64,000 nt of DNA from Salinarimonas sp. (lineage in GTDB: Bacteria; Pseudomonadota; Alphaproteobacteria; Rhizobiales; Beijerinckiaceae), in NCBI RefSeq assembly GCF_040111675.1, contig NZ_CP157794.1, forward strand, positions 2,377,501 to 2,441,500. The letters are read 5' to 3'. Numbering within the stretch: the first letter of the stretch is position 1; each line of letters starts with the position of its first letter. The notes under the pieces are model-generated. The model searched no databases. It was not told the origin of the DNA and saw nothing but the letters and a program-made list of their open reading frames with translations. Of the stretch, positions 57,092-64,000 are shown in pieces. Both the position numbers and the translations under genes were made by a program.

Positions 57092-57667
57092 TCACCTCCC
57101 ACTCACCCCCTCCCGAATCACCCCCAACCTCTCCCCCAAATCCGCGAGCGAATCCGTCACGTCCTCCAGCAGCATCGTCAGCGGCTCGCGCGTCTCCGGC
57201 GTAAGCGACAGCAGCGCCAGCGACACGCCGGCGCAGCGGCGGGCGATGCGGTCGAGGGAATCGTGGAGGTCGACGAGGTCGCGGCCGATGGTCGGCGTCG
57301 GGGGCGCGGCGGCGGGGAGGGCCTGCGCGACGAAGGCCGCGATCTGCGCCGCCAGCGTCTCGCGCGCGGTCGCGATCTCGGCGTCGGGCGCGCCGCCGTC
57401 GAGCCAGGCGAGCGCCGCGGCCTTGGCCGCGAGCCCGTCGAGCGTCGAGCAGGGGAGGTCGGCGATGCGCCGGACGACGTCCTCGGCCGTGCCGCGCATC
57501 CCGCGCAGCCGTTCGTCGAGAGCGATTCCTTCGACACCCTCCGCGCGGTACGCCGTCTCCAGCGCGACGGCGCCCGCAGCCAGGTCGCGCAATGCGGCGC
57601 CGTAGGCCGCTGGCATGGAAGGGGCGTGCGCGCCGTCCGCGGGCGCGGTAGAGGTATGGGTAGCCAT
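57092..57667 (-). CDS. Hypothetical Ala-rich helical protein
   Basis: This 191-residue protein is preceded by AAGGAG eight bases before the ATG at 57667. Nearly the whole length is predicted helical: YGAALRDLAAGAVALETAYR, ERLRGMRGTAEDVVRRIADL, RETLAAQIAAFVAQALPAAA, LVDLHDSLDRIARRC. No family is recognised. It diverges from two tandem ribbon-helix-helix regulator genes. The shared promoter region carries TAGCGCTA palindromes, so it is probably under their control. Confidence 0.7.
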   Translation of the reverse strand: MATHTSTAPADGAHAPSMPAAYGAALRDLAAGAVALETAYRAEGVEGIALDERLRGMRGTAEDVVRRIADLPCSTLDGLAAKAAALAWLDGGAPDAEIATARETLAAQIAAFVAQALPAAAPPTPTIGRDLVDLHDSLDRIARRCAGVSLALLSLTPETREPLTMLLEDVTDSLADLGERLGVIREGVSGR

Positions 57668-57740
57668 ATGCGATCTCCTTGGGATCGTGTGTGGTCAGGC
57701 GAGAGCGAGAGGCTCCACCCTCTTGCGCTCGCCGCTTTTC

Positions 57741-57777
57741 TAGCGCTAGGAATGAAAGATGTCAATAGATAGCGCTA
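57741..57777. promoter_or_regulatory. Paired TAGCGCTA palindromes, candidate RHH operator
   Basis: The perfect 8-bp palindrome TAGCGCTA occurs at 57741-57748 and 57770-57777, centre spacing 29 bp. The pair straddles the start codon of the first RHH gene (57759) and lies upstream of the divergent 57667 gene. RHH repressors usually bind short palindromes as cooperative dimers, so this is a strong operator candidate. Confidence 0.6.
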
Positions 57778-57965
57778 AAAAATCTCGGCGAGGCCGGCCG
57801 CGCATGGACACCGAAGCCGTGAACGTGCGCATGGCCCGCGACATGATCGAGGCGGTCGACGCCGCCGCCGAGGCGCAGCCGGAGCCCAAGCCCGGCCGCC
57901 CGGAAATGGTTCGTCGCGCGCTCGCGGAGTGGCTGCGCGGGCGTGGTTTCCTGAAGGAAAGCTGA
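57759..57965 (+). CDS. Ribbon-helix-helix DNA-binding protein 1
   Basis: This 68-residue protein has a basic AT-hook-like start (KKSRRGRPRMD). It then has the RHH pattern, with strand VNVRMARDMIEAV and helices AAAEAQPEPKPGRPEMVRRALAEWLRGRG. It resembles CopG/Arc-type repressors. It is followed 7 bp later by a paralogue with the same layout. Its start codon lies between two TAGCGCTA palindromes, suggesting autoregulation. Confidence 0.72.
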   Translation: MSIDSAKKSRRGRPRMDTEAVNVRMARDMIEAVDAAAEAQPEPKPGRPEMVRRALAEWLRGRGFLKES

Positions 57966-57972
57966 TCGGCGA

Positions 57973-58176
57973 ATGGCCTCGGCGAAGGATAGCAAGAAGT
58001 CGCGCGGCCGGCCGCCCACCGGTATCGGCAAGCCCGTGGGGCTGCGGCTCTATCCCGAGCTGGAGGCCGCCGTCGACGCCGCCATCGCGGCGCAGCCCGA
58101 GCCCAAGCCCGGCCGCCCCGAGATGATCCGCCGGGCGCTCGCCGACTGGCTTCGCGAGCGCGGCCATCTCCCCTAG
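57973..58176 (+). CDS. Ribbon-helix-helix DNA-binding protein 2
   Basis: This 67-residue protein is a paralogue of the preceding gene: a basic lead (SKKSRGRPPTG), strand VGLRLYPELEAAV, and helices AAIAAQPEPKPGRPEMIRRALADWLRERG. The identical PEPKPGRPEM segment marks a tandem duplication. The two may form homo- or heterodimers. Its end overlaps the next convergent gene by four bases. Confidence 0.72.
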   Translation: MASAKDSKKSRGRPPTGIGKPVGLRLYPELEAAVDAAIAAQPEPKPGRPEMIRRALADWLRERGHLP

Positions 58177-58460
58177 CGCGACGCGCGGGGCCGCCCGTTC
58201 GTCCCGTCGCGGGGGACCTCCTCCTCGGAAATTCCCGCCTCGCGCCGCTGCTTGCGGAAGGCGCGGGCCTGCAGGCGCGGGGCGAGCGCCCAGGCGATGG
58301 GGGCGGCGAGGACGAAGCTCGCCACGACGACCCAGGGGATGAGGGTCGCTGCCTGCGCGTTCAGCGCGGGCACGGCCAGGATCGTCACCGCGCCGATGCC
58401 GAACAGGACGGCGTTCACGGGCAGGTAGACGAGCGCGGCGACGACGATTCGCTTGCGCAT
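58173..58460 (-). CDS. Small two-span membrane protein
   Basis: This 95-residue protein has two hydrophobic segments (VVAALVYLPVNAVLFGIGAV and LIPWVVVASFVLAAPIAWAL) and a basic tail (RLQARAFRKQRREAGISEEE). No family is recognised with confidence. An AAGGAG-like site is present in the leader. It overlaps the convergent RHH gene by four bases. Confidence 0.6.
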   Translation of the reverse strand: MRKRIVVAALVYLPVNAVLFGIGAVTILAVPALNAQAATLIPWVVVASFVLAAPIAWALAPRLQARAFRKQRREAGISEEEVPRDGTNGRPRASR

Positions 58461-58529
58461 CGGAAAAGCTCCTTCCTCCGGACCGCGTCAACGCGGCCGG
58501 AGGCTGAGCCGTTCCGGGATCGGGGCGGG

Positions 58530-58973
58530 CTACGCGATCGCCCGGAGGTCGGCGCTCGGCGCGCGCGTGCACGCCTCGTGCGCGTCCGGCTCGACGGGGA
58601 TCGCAGCCTCCTCGCCCGGATCCGCCGCGACCGCCTCCATCTCCGCGCGGAGGCCGTCGACCACGGCCCGCGCGGCCCGGGTGCGCGGCGCGGGGATGCG
58701 CGAGGAGAGCCAGGCGACGAGATCGGGGGGCGGCCCTCCCGGACAGGTCGCGGCGCTGGCGACGTAGCCCTTCAGCGCGCCGGCGAGAAAGCCGGGCCAA
58801 TCGGGGTCGGCGCGATCGGCCGCACGGTCCATCTCGAGCAGGATCTCGGCCTCCTCCCGCGACGTGATCCCGTCGGGAAGGACGTCGCGCTGGAGCCGGC
58901 GCAGGTCGCCGAAGCGGATGCGCCGCGCCTCCCGGACACGGGCGGCGAAGGTGTGGAGTGAGGTGACGGTCAT
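58530..58973 (-). CDS. Conserved alphaproteobacterial hypothetical protein
   Basis: This 147-residue protein has a distinctive N-terminal block, RRIRFGDLRRLQRDVLPDG, with ITSREEAEILLEMDRAADRA, seen in other alphaproteobacterial hypotheticals. The C-terminal half is Ala/Pro-rich and acidic. The 58974-59230 stretch before the ABC genes shows no gene. Function is unknown. Confidence 0.62.
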   Translation of the reverse strand: MTVTSLHTFAARVREARRIRFGDLRRLQRDVLPDGITSREEAEILLEMDRAADRADPDWPGFLAGALKGYVASAATCPGGPPPDLVAWLSSRIPAPRTRAARAVVDGLRAEMEAVAADPGEEAAIPVEPDAHEACTRAPSADLRAIA

Positions 58974-59230
58974 CCGCGGGCCCTCCTGCTCGTCGTGGGT
59001 CGTGATCGGTGTCGCGTCGGTGCTCCTTCGGCGGGTTTAGGCCGGACTCGTCGCCGCCCCCTCGTCGGCAGGGGCGCTCTCTGCGGATCGGCCGTGCGGA
59101 GCATGGTCGCCCCGGCGGCGCGCGGCGGCAAGGCGCGATTCGCGCGAGCCGCGATAGGCGGTCCCGCGGCCCGGATGGGCTTGACTGTGCGCGCCGGACG
59201 ACGGGGGCGTCGCGCCCGGCCGCGAGACGG

Positions 59231-59983
59231 TCAGCTCCGCGCGCCGGCGTAGTACTCGATGCGCGCCTCGAGCCGCCCGACCAGATCGGCGAGGGTCAGG
59301 GCGAAGGCGAAGAGGATCAGGATCAGCGCCCAGAAATGCGCCATCAGGAAGTTCTGCGAGTAGAGCGAGAACAACGCCCCGACGCCGATGATCGAGACCA
59401 GCAGCTGGCCGATCACCACGCCCTTCACCCCGCGGATGACGCCGAGCCGGATCCCGGCGAGGATCTCGGGCAGCGCCGCGTAGAGCACGATCCGGAAGCG
59501 CTGCCAGCGCGAGGCGCCGAAGGAGCGCGACATCTCGACGAGCGAGGGCGAGACGTGCAGCACGCCCGCGCGCGTGTCGAGCGCGATGATCCACACCGCG
59601 AACATGAAGACCGTGACGATCACGGTGGGCATGCCCATGCCGAACAGGATCATGATGACGGGCACGAGCGCCGAGAGCGGAGCCGACAGGAAGACGTTGA
59701 CCCACATGTTGAGCAGCTGGTCGGCGGCCCGGACGAGCCCCATCAGCATGCCGAGCGCGACGCCGACGACGACGGCGAGCGCGAGCCCGCCGAGATAGGC
59801 CGCCACCGTGATCCGCGCGGCGTCGAGGAAGCTCGGCGTCGTGATCACGTCGTCGAGGGACGCCAGCACCTCGGAGAGGGGCGGGAAGAGCAGCAGGAGC
59901 TCGAACCGGCCGACGATCTCCCACAGGGCCGCCCAGAACAGCAGCGCCGCGATCTTCGGGACTCGGAAGCCGTGGATCTCCAT
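59231..59983 (-). CDS. ABC transporter permease (SsuC/TauC-like), subunit 1
   Basis: This 250-residue membrane protein has the MetI-like fold and EAA-type loop (EMSRSFGASRWQRFRIVLYA with EILAGIRLGV). This is the family of nitrate/sulfonate/taurine permeases. It is the last gene of the minus-strand operon and 4 bp downstream of the ATPase. A second, different permease gene is upstream, so the channel is probably a heterodimer. Confidence 0.9.
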   Translation of the reverse strand: MEIHGFRVPKIAALLFWAALWEIVGRFELLLLFPPLSEVLASLDDVITTPSFLDAARITVAAYLGGLALAVVVGVALGMLMGLVRAADQLLNMWVNVFLSAPLSALVPVIMILFGMGMPTVIVTVFMFAVWIIALDTRAGVLHVSPSLVEMSRSFGASRWQRFRIVLYAALPEILAGIRLGVIRGVKGVVIGQLLVSIIGVGALFSLYSQNFLMAHFWALILILFAFALTLADLVGRLEARIEYYAGARS

Positions 59984-59987
59984 CGCC

Positions 59988-60794
59988 TCACTCCACGTAG
60001 GCCCGCAGGCCGGCCCAGATCTCGCCGATCAGGTCGAGATATTCCGGGTTGCGGCGGATCAGGTCGGGGTCGCCCGAGCGGTCGATGCGCGGGGCGACGA
60101 TCCGGTTGAGGCGCCCCGGCCGCGGGGAGAGCAGCACGATCCGGTCCGACAGGTAGACCGCCTCCTCGATCGAATGCGTGACCAGGATGAAGGTCTTCTT
60201 CTCGATCTCGCGCAGGCGCAGGAGATCCTCCTGGAACTTGCGGCGCGTCTGCTCGTCCACCGCCGAGAAGGGCTCGTCCATCAGGAGGACGTCGGCGTCG
60301 ACGCACAGGGCCCGGGCGAGTCCGACGCGCTGGCGCATGCCGCCGGAGAGCTCGTGCGGGTACTTCTCCTCGAAGCCGGCGAGGCCGACCTCGGCGATGT
60401 AGTGGCGCGCGCGCTCCTCGCGCACGGATCGTGCGACGCCGCGCAGCTCGAGCCCGAAGGCGGCGTTGCGCAGCACCGTCGCCCAGGGCATCAGCGCGAA
60501 GTCCTGGAACACGAAGGCGCGCTCGGGCCCCGGCCCGTCGACGCGCCGGCCGTTCACCGTCACATCGCCCGATGTCGGCTCGAGCAGGCCGGCGATGATC
60601 TTCAGGAGCGTCGTCTTCCCGCAGCCGGAGGGTCCGAGCAGGCTCGTGAGCTCGCCCCGGCCGAAATCGAGGTCGATGTCCTTCAAGGCCACGACCCCGC
60701 CGCCATAGACCTTGTGGACGCCGCGCACGCCGATGATCGGCTCCGGAGCCGGGGCGGCGGCCTGGCTGGAGGTGAGGGGAATCGCCATGCTCAT
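59988..60794 (-). CDS. ABC transporter ATP-binding protein (SsuB/TauB-like)
   Basis: This 268-residue ATPase has Walker A LLGPSGCGKTT, Q-loop FVFQDFALMPW, signature LSGGMRQRVGLARAL, Walker B VLLMDEPFSAVDEQTRRKFQ and the H-loop in VTHSIEEAVYLSDR. The end SPRPGRLNRIVAPRID is typical of the nitrate/sulfonate subfamily. Its ATG overlaps the upstream permease stop in TGATG. Confidence 0.93.
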   Translation of the reverse strand: MSMAIPLTSSQAAAPAPEPIIGVRGVHKVYGGGVVALKDIDLDFGRGELTSLLGPSGCGKTTLLKIIAGLLEPTSGDVTVNGRRVDGPGPERAFVFQDFALMPWATVLRNAAFGLELRGVARSVREERARHYIAEVGLAGFEEKYPHELSGGMRQRVGLARALCVDADVLLMDEPFSAVDEQTRRKFQEDLLRLREIEKKTFILVTHSIEEAVYLSDRIVLLSPRPGRLNRIVAPRIDRSGDPDLIRRNPEYLDLIGEIWAGLRAYVE

Positions 60795-61618
60795 CACGCG
60801 CCTCGCTTCTCGGGTCGGAAGAGGGTCGTCTCGAGCCGGTGCAGCAGCGAGACGGTGACGACCGCGAAGACCACGATCGAGAGGATCACCGCGTACATCT
60901 CCGCGAACTTCGCGATGGAGCGGTTGAAGGTGATCAGGTCGCCGATGCCGGTGGGCGTGATCAGCAGCTCGGCGAGAACGACGCCGGAGAAGCCCTCCGC
61001 CACGCCGAGCCGGATGCCGGCGAACATCATCGGGCTCGCCGCCGGCAGGACGATCTTGAACACCTGCTGCCGGGGCGTGCCCATGAAGGATCGGCTCATG
61101 TCCACGAGCGAGGGCGTGACGTTGCGCACGGCCTTGTAGCTGTTGATGGCGATGACCGGCATGGCGAGCATGCACACGGCCAGCACCTTCGCGGTGAGCC
61201 CGATCCCGTAGACGAAGGTGATGAGCGGGATCAGCGCGGCCATCGGCGCCGCCTGCATGGTGATGAAGACCGGCAGGCTCACCCATTCGACGTCCTGCCT
61301 GAGACCCATCAGCACGCCGGCCCCGACCCCGATCCCGAGGGAGACGACGAGGCCGATCACGAGCGGCTCCAGCGTGCGCAGATAGGCCGCGCCGAGCGAG
61401 CCGTCGGCGATCATGCCCCAGAGCGCCGCCATCGTCTCGAGGAAGCTCGGGAAGGCCCAGTTGAAGTTCGATCGCCCGGCGATCTCCCAGGCCGCGCAGA
61501 AGACGGCGAGCGAGACGAGGCGCCACAGAAGCGGCGCGCCGCCGAGAGCGTCGAGCGCGCGGCTCGTCGGGCCGGAGACGACGCCCGTCGCCGCGGCCCC
61601 TGTTCCTGCCGTCGCCAT
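60794..61618 (-). CDS. ABC transporter permease (SsuC/TauC-like), subunit 2
   Basis: This 274-residue protein has six spans with the EAA-like loop VDMSRSFMGTPRQQVFKIVL and AGIRLGVAEGFSGVVLAELL. It is paralogous to the 59231 permease. An Ala/Thr-rich N-terminal tail precedes the first helix. It is directly downstream (75 bp) of the binding-protein gene. Confidence 0.9.
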   Translation of the reverse strand: MATAGTGAAATGVVSGPTSRALDALGGAPLLWRLVSLAVFCAAWEIAGRSNFNWAFPSFLETMAALWGMIADGSLGAAYLRTLEPLVIGLVVSLGIGVGAGVLMGLRQDVEWVSLPVFITMQAAPMAALIPLITFVYGIGLTAKVLAVCMLAMPVIAINSYKAVRNVTPSLVDMSRSFMGTPRQQVFKIVLPAASPMMFAGIRLGVAEGFSGVVLAELLITPTGIGDLITFNRSIAKFAEMYAVILSIVVFAVVTVSLLHRLETTLFRPEKRGA

Positions 61619-61693
61619 GATGTCCTCCGATGGGATCGTCCGCCCCGGCCCGGCCGGGACGGACCCGTTTCGGCTCGGATCGCCGATCGGCGC

Positions 61694-62689
61694 TCAGTTC
61701 GCCGCCTTGGCGGCGTCGAGCACCGAGAAGTCCCAGAAGGCGGCCGGGTCGGCGCTCGACGGGTCGCCCTCGAAGGAGCCGGCGGCGGAGAGGAACTTCA
61801 GGTCGTCGATCGCGTCCTGCGGCTCCCCGCCGTCCGTCGGATAGATGCCGTTCTCGACCGCCTCGGCATAGTAGGGGACGGCCTCGGCGGCGACGTCGGC
61901 CGGCAGGTCCGGCAGGAGCCCGTAGGTCTCGCGCAGCTCCCCGACGATCGCCGGGTTTTCGGCGACGTCCGCCCAGGTGCGCAACAGCTCCTCGACGAAG
62001 ACCTGCATGTCGTCGGCGCGGCTCTCCAGGACCCGCGTGCTGGCGTAGAGCGCCTCGTCCGTGGCGTTGACGCCGTCGAGCGGCAGGCGGACGAACTTGC
62101 CGCCGCCCTGCTCCTGCAGGAGCCGGAAGTTCGCGGCGTCCACGATCGAGGCGTCGATCGTCCCCTGCAGCATCGCGCCCGCGCGGACCTCCGAGCCCGG
62201 CACGTAGGAGATGTTGGAATATTCGATGCCGTGGACCTGCTCCATCAGCCGCATCAGGGCTTCCGTGCCCGAGCCGCGGGAATGGACGGTGACCTCCTCG
62301 CCGTCGAGATCCTGCCAGCTCGAATACACCTCGGAATTGACGACGGGGAAGAACAGCAGCGTCGACATCCGGAAGAACATCCGGATCGGCGCCTCCGAGT
62401 TGGCGATGAAGGCGTAGGGCGCGCCCACCCCGATATCGGCCTCTCCCGAGAGCACGGCCTGGACCGCGACGTCCTCGGAGTTGAAGAAGGTCATCTCCAT
62501 CGGCACGCCGCGCTCCTCGGCGCGCTCCATGGCGACGAGGAGGTTGAGGCTCTCCACGCTGGCGATGTCGCCCAGCGCGACCCTCAACGGATCCCCCTGG
62601 GCGGCGGCCGTACCGGCCGAGACCGCGATGCCGGCTGCGGCCGCAAAACCGGCGATCGTCTTCAACAGGCTCCGTCTTGCGAGCGTCAT
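61694..62689 (-). CDS. ABC transporter substrate-binding protein (NMT1/THI5-like)
   Basis: This 331-residue protein has an N-terminus with twin Arg and a hydrophobic stretch (MTLARRSLLKTIAGFAAAAG), probably a Tat signal. The mature region contains LGDIASVESLNLLVAMERAE, FNSEDVAVQAVLSGEADIGV, SRGSGTEALMRLMEQVHGI and YVPGSEVRAGAMLQGTIDAS. This is the NMT1/SsuA-like binding-protein fold. The ATG at 62689 follows a GGAGG. The ligand is unknown; the FAH-family gene and FadR regulator nearby suggest a carboxylate or aromatic derivative. Confidence 0.87.
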   Translation of the reverse strand: MTLARRSLLKTIAGFAAAAGIAVSAGTAAAQGDPLRVALGDIASVESLNLLVAMERAEERGVPMEMTFFNSEDVAVQAVLSGEADIGVGAPYAFIANSEAPIRMFFRMSTLLFFPVVNSEVYSSWQDLDGEEVTVHSRGSGTEALMRLMEQVHGIEYSNISYVPGSEVRAGAMLQGTIDASIVDAANFRLLQEQGGGKFVRLPLDGVNATDEALYASTRVLESRADDMQVFVEELLRTWADVAENPAIVGELRETYGLLPDLPADVAAEAVPYYAEAVENGIYPTDGGEPQDAIDDLKFLSAAGSFEGDPSSADPAAFWDFSVLDAAKAAN

Positions 62690-62763
62690 GATGCTGTCCT
62701 CCCTTGGACGTTTCCTCTTCTCCTCGCGGCGGCGCCCTCTTTCCGGGACGCTCGCCGGAATGC

Positions 62764-63489
62764 CTAATGCTCGCCCTCGAAGAGGCGCGCCGACACCGAG
62801 CGGATGTGCGCGCGCATGGCTTCGTAGGCGGCTTCCGGATTGCGGTCGGCGATGGCGCGGGCGATCGCCTCGTGCTCGGCGAAGCTCGAATGGTCCGCCG
62901 GAGGGCGCACGGTCTCGCGGGTGACGGCGCCCCACGCCACGGCGCGGCGCACCTGGTTGAGCTGATCGAACAGCGCGACGAGCAGCAGGTTGTCGCTCGC
63001 CTCCGCGATCGAACGATGGAAGGCGTCGTCCTGCCGCTCGTATTCCGCCCAGGTCGAGGCGGCGGCGGCCCGCTCCATCGCGAGCCGCATGCGCATCATC
63101 GCCTCGCCGGAGGCGTTGATGGCGGCCTCGCGGGAGATGGCGGGCTCGACGGCGATGCGTGCGCGCATCATCCGGAAGGGCGTGAGCTGACGCCCGAGAT
63201 CGACCAGCGGCCCGCCGGGCGCCACGCTTTCCCCTTTGGCCACGAAGGTGCCCTTGCCGACGTGCCGCCAGATCGCGCCTTCGCGCTCGAGCGCGTCGAG
63301 CCCCTTGCGCAGGGCGGTGCGCGACACGTCGAGGCTGACGATCAGCTCGCGCTCGGGAGGCAGGCGATCGCCCGGCGCGTAGCCGCCTTCGCGGATGAAG
63401 GCGCGCAGCCGATCGACCGGGTCGTCCTCCCGGCCACCTGCCGGAGCCAGGGTCGCGATGCTGCCGGATTGGTCGCGCAATTGGTCCAT
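62764..63489 (-). CDS. FadR/GntR-family transcriptional regulator
   Basis: This 241-residue protein has an N-terminal winged helix (VDRLRAFIREGGYAPGDRLP, RELIVSLDVSRTALRKGLDA, then GAIWRHVGKGTFV). A FadR C-terminal helical ligand domain follows, with metal-ligand candidates in DDAFHRSIAEASDN and FAEHEAIARAIADRN. The start at 63489 is preferred over upstream ATGs because the 10-bp inverted repeat at 63516-63549 sits just before it. It probably controls both the ABC operon and the divergent FAH gene. Confidence 0.88.
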   Translation of the reverse strand: MDQLRDQSGSIATLAPAGGREDDPVDRLRAFIREGGYAPGDRLPPERELIVSLDVSRTALRKGLDALEREGAIWRHVGKGTFVAKGESVAPGGPLVDLGRQLTPFRMMRARIAVEPAISREAAINASGEAMMRMRLAMERAAAASTWAEYERQDDAFHRSIAEASDNLLLVALFDQLNQVRRAVAWGAVTRETVRPPADHSSFAEHEAIARAIADRNPEAAYEAMRAHIRSVSARLFEGEH

Positions 63490-63515
63490 ATCGTGCTCGC
63501 CATCGGCCGATTTGC

Positions 63516-63549
63516 GCGGATCAAGCCGGATTTTTTCTACTTGATCCGC
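63516..63549. promoter_or_regulatory. 10-bp inverted repeat, candidate operator of the FadR-type regulator
   Basis: GCGGATCAAG (63516-63525) and CTTGATCCGC (63540-63549) are perfect complements around a 14-base AT-rich spacer. A third TTGATCC half-site lies at 63561-63567. All are between the divergent starts of the regulator (63489) and the FAH gene (63623). GntR-family repressors bind such repeats, so autoregulation and control of the FAH gene are likely. Confidence 0.65.
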
Positions 63550-63622
63550 ATTGGTCGGGATTGATCCTAGCACAGCTTCGCCGTATGACAAGCCATAAGC
63601 CAGCTGAAGAAGGGAGTGCTCC

Positions 63623-64000
63623 ATGTCCGATTTCGTGATCGCCCCGCCGGAGACGGTGTCCGTGCCCGTGGCGGGCGGCGGGTCCTTTCCGGTGCGCCGG
63701 GTCTATTGCATCGGGCGCAATTACGCGGCCCACGCCGTCGAGATGGGGCACGACCCGGATCGGGAGCCGCCGTTCTTCTTCCAGAAGAACCCCGACAACC
63801 TCGATCCCTCCGGCGAATTCCCCTATCCGCCGAAGACCTCCGACGTGCATCACGAGGCGGAGGTCGCGGTGATGCTGAAGGCGGGCGGTCGCGACATCCC
63901 CGTCGAGCGGGCGCTGGAGTGCGTCTTCGGCTACGCGCTCGCGCTCGACATGACGCGGCGCGACCTTCAGGGCGAGGCGAAGAAGCTCGGCCGTCCCTGG
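63623..64000 (+). CDS. Fumarylacetoacetate hydrolase family protein (partial)
   Basis: The 126 codons present, from an ATG at 63623 with GGGAG upstream, include [36 protein letters not shown] and the metal-binding [11 protein letters not shown], then [20 protein letters not shown]. This is the FAH superfamily, close to fumarylpyruvate hydrolases and related 2-oxo-acid hydrolases. The reaction acts on a C-C bond beside a 2-oxo group. The C-terminus lies beyond the window. It diverges from the FadR-type regulator. Confidence 0.9.
   Translation, partial: MSDFVIAPPETVSVPVAGGGSFPVRRVYCIGRNYAAHAVEMGHDPDREPPFFFQKNPDNLDPSGEFPYPPKTSDVHHEAEVAVMLKAGGRDIPVERALECVFGYALALDMTRRDLQGEAKKLGRPW

Overview
The window is about 70% GC and reads as a chromosomal segment of a Hyphomicrobiales (Rhizobiales) alphaproteobacterium. 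The evidence is gene order: eno, ftsB, pdhA, lipoyl-bearing pdhB, a DUF5076 gene, pdhC, lpd, lipA and a coq10-like gene lie close together. MucR/Ros, DUF6456, DUF2852 and a rhizobial-type asparaginase point the same way. A malyl-CoA lyase suggests an ethylmalonyl-CoA or serine-cycle metabolism, and a NaChBac-type sodium channel would suit a saline habitat. The genus cannot be settled from sequence alone.

Layout. 1-8.2 kb: a truncated flavin disulfide reductase, a thiamine-diphosphate-family protein lacking its catalytic residues, hspQ, an isoprenylcysteine-methyltransferase-like protein, malyl-CoA lyase diverging from an AEC transporter and a racemase-like CaiB protein, and DUF2852. 8.4-13.9 kb: a TctCBA carboxylate transporter diverging from an HMG-CoA-lyase-family enzyme and a type III CoA-transferase. 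14-22.9 kb: kdsA, MFS, queF, eno, HAD phosphatase, mucR, DUF6456, sufE, an IS630-type element and sixA. 23-25.5 kb: a YcjX/YcjF pair. 25.5-31.5 kb: tungstate (tup) and molybdate (mod) ABC transporters, each with its own regulator. 31.6-37.8 kb: an orphan ParA with a phasin-like partner, an AAA ATPase, psuKG, asparaginase, a hydrolase and ftsB. 37.9-49.1 kb: pyruvate dehydrogenase and lipoate genes, interrupted by small accessory genes. 49-52.5 kb: an AceE-like transketolase-family protein and a voltage-gated sodium channel. 52.7-56.7 kb: tRNA-Lys followed by a lower-GC accessory patch with two copies of one IS5-type element. 57-58.2 kb: two tandem ribbon-helix-helix regulators beside a divergent unknown gene, with paired palindromes. 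59.2-64 kb: an NMT1-type ABC uptake system, a FadR-type regulator and the start of a fumarylacetoacetase-family gene.

How the genes work together. PdhA/PdhB, PdhC and Lpd form the pyruvate dehydrogenase complex, and LipA makes its lipoyl cofactor. The Tct and AEC transporters sit beside CoA-activating and C-C-cleaving enzymes and may feed acetyl-CoA and pyruvate or glyoxylate. The tup/mod block appears to be a single oxyanion-uptake locus. The least explained parts are the ParA/phasin-like pair, the IS-split gene and neighbouring membrane-protein pair downstream of tRNA-Lys, and the RHH/TAGCGCTA locus.
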